Assembly: GCF_036850765.1 (NCBI RefSeq)
Contig: NC_089495.1
Coordinates: 117,513,033 to 117,577,032 of the forward strand
From: Saccopteryx bilineata
Lineage: Eukaryota; Chordata; Mammalia; Chiroptera; Emballonuridae
Length of the DNA: 64,000 nucleotides
Direction of reading: 5' to 3'
Shown piece after piece: positions 56,977 to 64,000 of this stretch. Made by a program: the position numbers and the translations under genes. The notes under the pieces are model-generated. The model made no database searches, was not told the DNA's origin, and saw nothing but the letters and a program-made list of their open reading frames with translations. The first letter of the stretch is position 1. Each line of letters begins with the position of its first letter.

Positions 56977-57320
56977 TGTAGTGGATTGAACAATGTCCCC
57001 TCCCAACCAAAATATGTCCAAGTCCTGACTCCCAGCACCACAAATGTGATGCTATTCGAAAAACATTAATCTTGGAGTGACTCGTGGGGGGAGGGCCCCA
57101 AGCCCAGTGACAGGTGTCCCAGAAGAGACAGAGGACAGAGCGAAGACGAGGCAGAGATGGCGTCATGGGGAGCTCCTGGAGCCACCAGGCGCTGGCAGAG
57201 CCGAACTCCAGCCCAGGAGCTTCAGAGAAGTGGTGGCGCTGCCAGCAGCCGACTCCTGGCTTCTGCCCTCCAGACCTGTGAGGAGATCGTCCGCTGTTCT
57301 AGGCCAAACTCGTGGCCACT
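56977..57320 (+). repeat. MaLR (MLT1-type) LTR, diverged
   Basis: TGTAGTGGATTGAACAATGT, CAGCACCACAAATGTGATGC, a central GC-rich stretch and CCTCCAGACCTGTGAGGAGA follow MLT1 order. Exact end uncertain. Confidence 0.7.
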
Positions 57321-58489
57321 TGCAGCAGTCCTGGCTACTGCCACAGTGTGCTCCCGGAGGTGGCCCACCTCACACCCGGCTCCTCTGTGCTGCACAGCGC
57401 CCGTCTCCTCCCAACACACATGGTGCAGAACAAGCAAAACTGGTGGTGGCGTATCAGTTTGAGACCTCACTCACCATCTAAGGACCTCTTCCTCTTTCCT
57501 TCCCTCAGAGGGCCACACCGCTCATCTTTTTAAACCTGCTTAGCTTTCTTAGGTTTTGCCAATTATTCTTTTTCCTGCCCATGGCCTAGGCCAGAAACTC
57601 ACTGTTAAGAGAAAGTGACCCACCTCCCCATATCTGAGACCAATCACTTTGCTGTAATGCATCAGGCCTCTTAATAGTATTTGCTTATTTTGAAAGATAG
57701 AATTTCCCTAGATGACCCTGCTTCTAGTATTCTGCCGAAAGAACAGAAATAACTTCATGTATAGCTTTGGCTAGGAAAGACCTGGAGGGGTACAGACACA
57801 GCAAGGGTAACCTCAGGTCAGTGCCCGAAATGAGACTGACTGACAGGCTTCAGTGTCCCCTAGGACAAGGGGGACACTGGGCGGGGGAACTACCGAGGCC
57901 ACAGACGTGGCAAACATAAAGGGCTCTCAGACTACTGGAGAAATGAGTCACATTCCTATTAAGGGAACAGGTTCAATAAAGAAGAGCAAACGGCCCAGTT
58001 ATATGCTCAGATATAAAGAAATGGAGGTCAAGTCCAGCAGTTCAGCGTCATGTCACTCAAACAACCAAGTGAAGGAACAGCCTCTACTGTCCACAGCTCG
58101 TCACACTGGTGCCACCCTCTGTTCTCCCCCAAACTCTTTCCAGCAATGGGGCAGGCGGAGTGACCACCTGACCATATGGTGCCTGGGAGGCTGCGGGAGG
58201 GCAGCTGCATCATTGGCAACCATGTGCACACACTCGCTCTGGCTTTAGGCTGAAGGACATGCGGCTAAATGGAGGCTCAAAGCTGATGGCAGTCCCACGA
58301 GAGACCTTGAGACAGGAGAGATTACACGTGCTTTGAGAGTGTCCATAACCAGCCATCTCCCAGGGGCCCCGGGCTGGACTCTGGAGCTGCCAGGACAACC
58401 CTGGATGAAACCCCATCTTTTTACCTTGTTCTCCCTTGGCAACAGGACAGGTATTGATGTACAAACTACTCCTGTCTTCTTCTTTTTTC
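57321..58489. other. Unassigned sequence
   Basis: About 1.2 kb with overlapping short frames on both strands; nothing recognised. Confidence 0.45.
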
Positions 58490-58781
58490 CTTTCTTTCTT
58501 TTTTTTTTTTAAGTGTGAGAGGCAGGGAGGCAGAGACAGACTTCCATGTGCATCCCAACTGGGATCCACCTGACAACTCCTGTCTGGGGCCGATGCTTGA
58601 ACCAACCAAGCTATGCTCAGCACTTGAGGCCAATGCTCAAACCAACTGAGCCACTGGCTGCAAGATGAGAAGAGGAGAGAGAGGAGGAGAGAAGTAGATG
58701 GTCACTTCTGTGTGCCCTGACCAGGGATTGAACCCAGGACGTCTGCACACTGGACCGAAGCTCTATCCACTGTCCAGGGCC
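58490..58781 (-). repeat. Bat tRNA-derived SINE (VES form), antisense, diverged
   Basis: Poly-T start, ATCCCAACTGGGATCCACCT body and a reverse head CAGGGATTGAACCCAGGACG ... CCACTGTCCAGGG. Confidence 0.82.
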
Positions 58782-61068
58782 CCCTGTCCTCTAACAAGTA
58801 ATGACAGCCAGACCTTGGACTTCCTTTTGGTCTGGACTAAACCTTGACAGGTCCTCACTGACAGCGCTCCCAGGCGCTTCTCCGTTTCCAACCTCAGAAT
58901 TAAAATTCTCACCTGCAGATTGCTGGCCACAGACTTGGTCTCTGTCTCCTGCCCACTGCTCGAACACTGCTCTCCATTTGCTTTGGTGCCAGCACACTTC
59001 TAACCCGAATCCATTCTGCCTTCAACCTTGCCCTATTCCCTTCTCTCCCTTCAGACCTTTACGTGCCTCCTAAACCTCTGTCCAAAAATTCTTCCCAATT
59101 CTTCCCCCACGTAGTTTCTCAATTATGCAAATCTACATATCTATCATTAGACATGTGGTAGTGTGTGTGTGTGTGTGTGTGTGTGTGTAGCAGAAACAGG
59201 AAGGGGGGGAGGGACAGGGACTCTGTCCTCAGAGCTACATATATAGTTACTCAACAAATATTTCCTAATGAATTTCCAAATAAATAATTAGGATGGGTTC
59301 CCATTACAAAGGCTCTTAAAAGCCACGTAGAACCACTTTGCCTTGATATGGTCAAGTCACTGCAGGGGATCAAATACAGAGAGGCGACCAGAAGCAGGCA
59401 GCACTTTAGGAAAGGTGACAGGAGCGGGTGGAGGGCGCACACCTCTAAAGCAGAACGGGGAGGAGGTGATGGGGAATACGACCGGGAGGAAGACGATGCA
59501 AACAGGCAGACCCAGAAGATGGCCACGGTGTGAAAACAGCAGAACTCTGAGCTGCATGAGGAGTGGGGGAAGAATACCGAGGAGGGGCAGAGGAGGGCTG
59601 GTGACTGGAATGGGAAGGGGATCTAACCGCCTGGGCTGCAGGCCTTCCTGCTGGGCCACCCAGCTTATCAGCGTTCCACACCAGACATGCAAAGGCACGG
59701 AGGGGCAGTCGGAGACATCAAGAGGTCCAGTCATCAGCCCTTCTGGACAAGTCCCGCAGGGCACAGGGAAATGCCTGGGTGCTTCCTCGTCAACAAGCCC
59801 AGAGATGAAGCCATCGCATCTCCTGAGCCATGTGTCACCCCCTCTCCTGCCTCGTTTTCTACCAGAGTTCTGATACTGCCACTTAAGATGGTTTTGAAAC
59901 TGGAAAGAAAGGGTTGGGGGGGGGAGGTCCATATCCTCTGAGCAAGAGGACCACTTTGCCTCTTCTGAAATCTTGAGTTTGTGCATCATGCAGATCTCTT
60001 CATGTTTCCTCTCTTGATCCCCCCACCGCTCCGTCCTCACTTACTTGCAATCACCTTACGCACCTCCCAAAAGGCTCCCGGGAAACCTGATGTCTCATAA
60101 TGCCTTTGGGCCGACAGCTCTCAGCCCTTCCAGTGCCAGCTTACCGGTGGGCAGCCCGGCCCTCTGGTAAAGTCAGTGGCCATTCACTCGATGGGATTTT
60201 GAAAGTTCAGAGTGGGCCACCAGCTCAAACCCAAGCACACCTTTCTGTAATCTGTGTGGGGAGCACACCCTTCAGCCCAGGTTCCCCCGACCAGAGGGGC
60301 CCTGTGCTTTACTGGGACACTGCCTTGTCAATGACACAGGAGAGACAGCCTCCCCGGAACCTTTGTGGCCTTCTACAGCATGAATTGTTTGTCCAGTTAA
60401 GCTCATTGTTTCCCTAGAGGTTCTAAGCTGGGTCCTCCAAAGGATGAGACATGGAAAAGGTTCGTGTCCAGAGCAGCGTCGGGAGTAGGTGCGGAGGCCA
60501 GGTATGGAAAGGGAGGTGCTCTGTTCCGACCAGCTCTGGTCACCCTGAGGAGGACAGGTGCGGCCTGGCTGGGTATATGGAAGGACTGCACAGCCATGAA
60601 GCCACAGTGTGTGTGTGGGGGTGCTGACAGCCCAAAGGAGAGCCCTCAGACCACCTCCACCCCAGTATCCTGCCAAGGCTGACACAGGGCTCACCTCCAT
60701 TCCTTCACAACTTGGTACACTTCTGTACACTGTGGTGGAGGAGCCTTGAGTGGAAGCTTGAGGCAAAATTCTGTGAGGAAAGAAGAAAGGTTCTCCCGAC
60801 ACTTGGGCTTCTTTCTCAGGGTTTCTTAATGAGGCTTTGTTGGAAACCACAGCACATGACTCTTTCAGTCAACTCCACTGAACAGAAGGGGCATTAGTAA
60901 TCAGGAGTGCAGTGTCCTAAAAGAATGAACAAAGCCTGGAAGTGACCAGGAGAGACAGCCTCAGTAGAATCTGGACATCACTGCTTAAGGAATTCAGTCG
61001 GTACTATTTAAAGAGCTTCATTTGTGAAACTCACATCTTCTCCAGATGCTAAAAAACATCAAAATAGA
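58782..61068. other. GC-richer unassigned sequence with long overlapping frames
   Basis: Contains (GT)14 at 59161-59188. Long open frames overlap on both strands at 59343-60040 (227 residues minus, 176 plus), and a 192-residue minus frame lies at 60272-60850. None has a recognised domain, so none is called a gene. Confidence 0.4.
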
Positions 61069-61450
61069 CCTGACCAGGTGGTGGTGCAGAGGATAGAGCA
61101 CTGACATGGGATGCTGAGAACCCAGGTTCAAAACCCAGAGGTTACTGGCTTGAGTGTGGGCTCATCTGGTTTGAGCATGGGCTCACCTTGAGCATGGGAT
61201 CATAGACATGACCCCATGGTCATTGGCTTGAAGCTCAAGGTCACTGGCTTGAGCCCAAAGTTGCTGGCTTGAGCAAGAGGTCACTGGCTCAGCTGCAGCC
61301 TGCCAGTCAAGGCACGTATGAGAAGTAATCAATGAAAAACTAAAGTGCTACAATGAGCTTATGCTTCTCATCTCTTTCCCTTCCTGTCTGTCTGTACCTG
61401 TCTGTTTTCTCTGTTCTCTCTCTTTCTCTCACTCTCTCTCGCTTAAAAAA
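61069..61450 (+). repeat. Bat SINE, second lineage
   Basis: CCTGACCAGGTGGTGGTGCA head, tandem GGCTTGAG / GGTCACTGGCTT units and a (TC)n tail. Confidence 0.9.
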
Positions 61451-61451
61451 A

Positions 61452-61884
61452 TGCCTTGATCATCTGCTTTGTGCAATTTAAACGTCCCTTTTTCTACTCA
61501 ATAAGTTTATATGCACTACTTTTATAATCAGATTTCTATTTTTTAACCTTAATCTTTAAAACATTATTTTCATTAAGGGACAAGGACTCAGAAATGATAC
61601 ATAGCAGAATTTGCCATTTAACAATGCAATAGAGTTTGAAAATTCTCAAAAGAACAGCCAATATGCAATAACATATTTTTCCACATGGTGTCACCAGAAC
61701 TCTGTGAAAGTCCAACACTCTTGGACTGTGAGATTACATCAGATTTCTATGCCTTTTTTTTTCCTTTAAATGCCCCATTTCATGCAAAAATATTATATGA
61801 TGAGAATGCCACAAATTATCAGCCTAGTAGAATTATATTCTAAAAGGGTTATAAGCTAAGGTTAACTCCCAAACACCACACAGA
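61452..61884. other. Unassigned sequence
   Basis: About 430 bp, AT-rich, nothing recognised. Confidence 0.5.
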
Positions 61885-62020
61885 ACACTAGACTAATAAC
61901 TACCATTTATTGAGTGCAAGGCACAGTGCTAGATGCTTTCTTTAATAAGCTCATCTAAGCCTCATAACACTGTCTTCTTCGAACAGCAGCCATACCTGTT
62001 TGTTTTTAAAATGAAGACTC
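61885..62020 (-). repeat. MIR SINE, antisense
   Basis: CTACCATTTATTGAGTGCAA, GGCACAGTGCTAGATGCTTT and ATCTAAGCCTCATAACACTG are a clear reverse-complement MIR. Confidence 0.78.
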
Positions 62021-62861
62021 TGACCTCTCCAGCGTTTAGCAATTTCTCAATCTGTCCTCAGTGCCCAATCCCCACTCAGCAATGAGGCCACAAAGAGGGA
62101 GTCCATGTCTCAGTCCTAGAGGACTGTAGTCCAGCTGGGACACAGACCACACCCAGGGAAAGGCAGCAGTCCAGATTTGGAAACTAAGTGCCCAGCACTG
62201 TCCAGTGGCTGCTGAAGGCCAGATAATCCAGCCCACAACTCACTGAGGCTTCCTGGGAGACAGGGCACAGCAGGGGTTCAGAACGAAGACAGCCAGAAGA
62301 CCACATGAGAAAGGGCAGAGGGCTGTGAACAGGCCGCCTCTGCTGGCAGATGCAGAGCAGCCAGCCCGGAAGTCACACTGTCCCAGAGGGCCCCTTCCCG
62401 GCACGCTGCTCCGGGCCCACCCTCTCCTCACTGCTCTCCACTCCCAGTGCCAAAACACTGACTCACCACACTGGGGGCTAACAGAGAATGGACTGGGTTT
62501 TCTATTTCTTTTCAAAAGATGCTGAGTTGGCTTCTCGGTCAAATGATAATGATTCATTGGGAACAAGTTCCGGTGGTGACAGGCTGATCACGTCATTTAC
62601 CTCATTCAAATCTTACCAGTTGGAGAGCAGGGGGTTTTTACAATGTGTCACCCAGGAGGAGAGCAGAAACAGCCTTTGTGTCCACAGAGGCGACCACAGG
62701 CAGGTGGCCAGTCCTCCCCCCCGGAGACATGGAGGATTCTCTGAGCAACTCTGGCATCAAGTCAACTGGATTGTGGCACATGGGGCACACATGTCACAAC
62801 CAGAAGTTTGCTATTGGAATTACAACGATGTCTCATATGCTTAGGGCTTAGGAAAAACCTC
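62021..62861. other. Unassigned sequence
   Basis: About 840 bp; short frames only, no gene supported. Confidence 0.45.
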
Positions 62862-63640
62862 TTCATGTACTTTTATTTTTAATATCTAGTAAAATGCCCA
62901 TAAAATTTACTATCTTAACCTTTTTCAGGTGGACTTACAATTCTGTACTGTTAAATACATCCGCACTGATGCATAACTGTCACCATCATCCATCTGCAGA
63001 ACTCTGCAAAACTCTTTCAAAACTGAAATGCTGTCCCCTTTAAACATTTCCTCCCAATTCTGCCACTCCGGACGGCCTCTCGCAACCACCATCGACTTTC
63101 GGGCTCTAGGAATTTGACTAACTCTAGGTACCTCTCACGGGTGGGAAAAATAGCATTTGTCTTTTTGTAACTGACTATTTCACTTAAGCATAATGTCCTC
63201 CAGGGTCCAGGTTGCAGCACATGCCGGAATTGCCTTTCTTAGTAAGGTTGGATAGGATTCTATTGTATGTATATATCATGATTTCTTTGTCCATTTGTTT
63301 GCTGATGGAAATTTGTGTTGCTTCCACCTCTTGGCTATTGTGAATAATGCCGCTATGAACATGAGTCTTCAAATACCTCTTCAAGACCCTGCTTTCAATT
63401 TTTTGAGGGGAAATACACCCAGAAGTAGAATTGCTGGGTTGAATGTTAAATCTATGTTTAATTTTTGAGTATCGCTATTTTTTTTAGTTTTTCACAGTGG
63501 CTGCACCCTTTTACCTTACCTTCCCACAACAGTGCAGAAGGTTCCAAATTTCTCCATATTCTTTCTCACCAGCATTTTTAATTTTTATTATTTATATATA
63601 TATAATAGCCATTCGCCTGGGTGTGAAGTTAACCCTTCTG
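62862..63640 (-). repeat. Old L1 (L1M) 3' end, antisense
   Basis: AAAATTTACTATCTTAACCT, CACCATCATCCATCTGCAGA, CTTGGCTATTGTGAATAATG and GAAGTAGAATTGCTGGGTTG are the reverse complement of ORF2 end and 3' UTR of an ancient L1. Same orientation as DCLK1. Confidence 0.85.
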
Positions 63641-63750
63641 TGTTTTTTAAAACCTCTCAAAGGCTGAAATTCTATGAAAAAAGCGCCCTTATTATAAAAC
63701 ATTACAGGAGTACATAATGGTTATGGAAATGCATCACACATTTAAGATTC

Positions 63751-63964
63751 AAACATTTTTTTAGCTTTTATTTATTGATTTTTGGAGAGGGGTAAGAGAG
63801 AAAGGGAGAGAGGGAGAGTGAGAAAGAAGAGGGAGAAGCAGGAAGCATCTACTCGTAGTAACTGCTTGCTGTATGTGCCTTGACCAGGCAAGCTTGGGTA
63901 TTTGAACTGGCAACCTCAGGGTTCCAGGTCAACACTTTATCCACTGAGCCACCACAGGTCAGGC
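63751..63964 (-). repeat. Bat SINE (short VES form), antisense
   Basis: T-rich start, GAGAGGG tracts, TGTGCCTTGACCAGGCAAGC and the reverse head TCCACTGAGCCACCACAGGT. Confidence 0.9.
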
Positions 63965-64000
63965 AGATTTAAATCATTTACAGCCTCCAGGTGCCACCAT

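Noticed and set aside
57077..57481. 134-residue plus frame and overlapping frames
   Set aside because: Most of it lies in an MLT1-type LTR with frames open on both strands because of GC content.

Overview
The window is nuclear DNA from a placental mammal, almost certainly a bat. The evidence is 15 copies of the bat-type tRNA-derived SINE (VES class), several young-looking hAT DNA transposons with intact 8-bp target-site duplications, and a full-length L1, on a background of old mammalian repeats (MIR, L2, MaLR LTRs, L1M). I cannot fix the bat family from sequence alone. There are no prokaryotic features.

The only host protein-coding sequence I can defend is one 100-bp exon on the minus strand (34303-34402). 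It encodes part of the second doublecortin domain of DCLK1, has canonical splice sites, and runs in phase 0 to phase 1. No neighbouring DCLK1 exon was found, so most or all of the window is read as the two introns flanking this exon, transcribed from high to low coordinates. A 49-bp exon-like unit on the opposite strand (33822-33870) lies about 430 bp away and has strong splice signals, but nothing confirms it.

Layout. 0.2-3.6 kb: a 2.84-kb hAT transposon with a decayed BED/hATC transposase, then a second, short hAT. 3.6-7.1 kb: old LTR-like and L2 sequence, one SINE. 7.1-15.5 kb: an LTR-flanked endogenous retrovirus. Its gag, dUTPase/protease and pol remnants are betaretrovirus-like (ERV2/ERVK), but where env should be it carries gammaretrovirus-like (ERV1) gag-nucleocapsid and protease sequence; an L1 3' fragment is inserted inside that part. 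15.5-17.1 kb: unique sequence with MIRs. 17.1-24.9 kb: a full-length, decayed L1 holding two nested SINEs. 25-64 kb: DCLK1 intronic sequence with the exon, four more short hAT elements, an 81-bp TA-flanked palindromic MITE, four MaLR LTRs, MIR/L2 relics, many SINEs, simple repeats and an antisense L1M at the end.

Nothing here forms a working operon-like system. The story is layered transposon insertion in a large neural-gene intron. The most unusual item is the mosaic beta/gamma-like provirus. All viral and transposon reading frames I examined are interrupted, and I see no element with complete coding capacity. Family names rest on recognised motifs and consensus-like ends, not on database searches.
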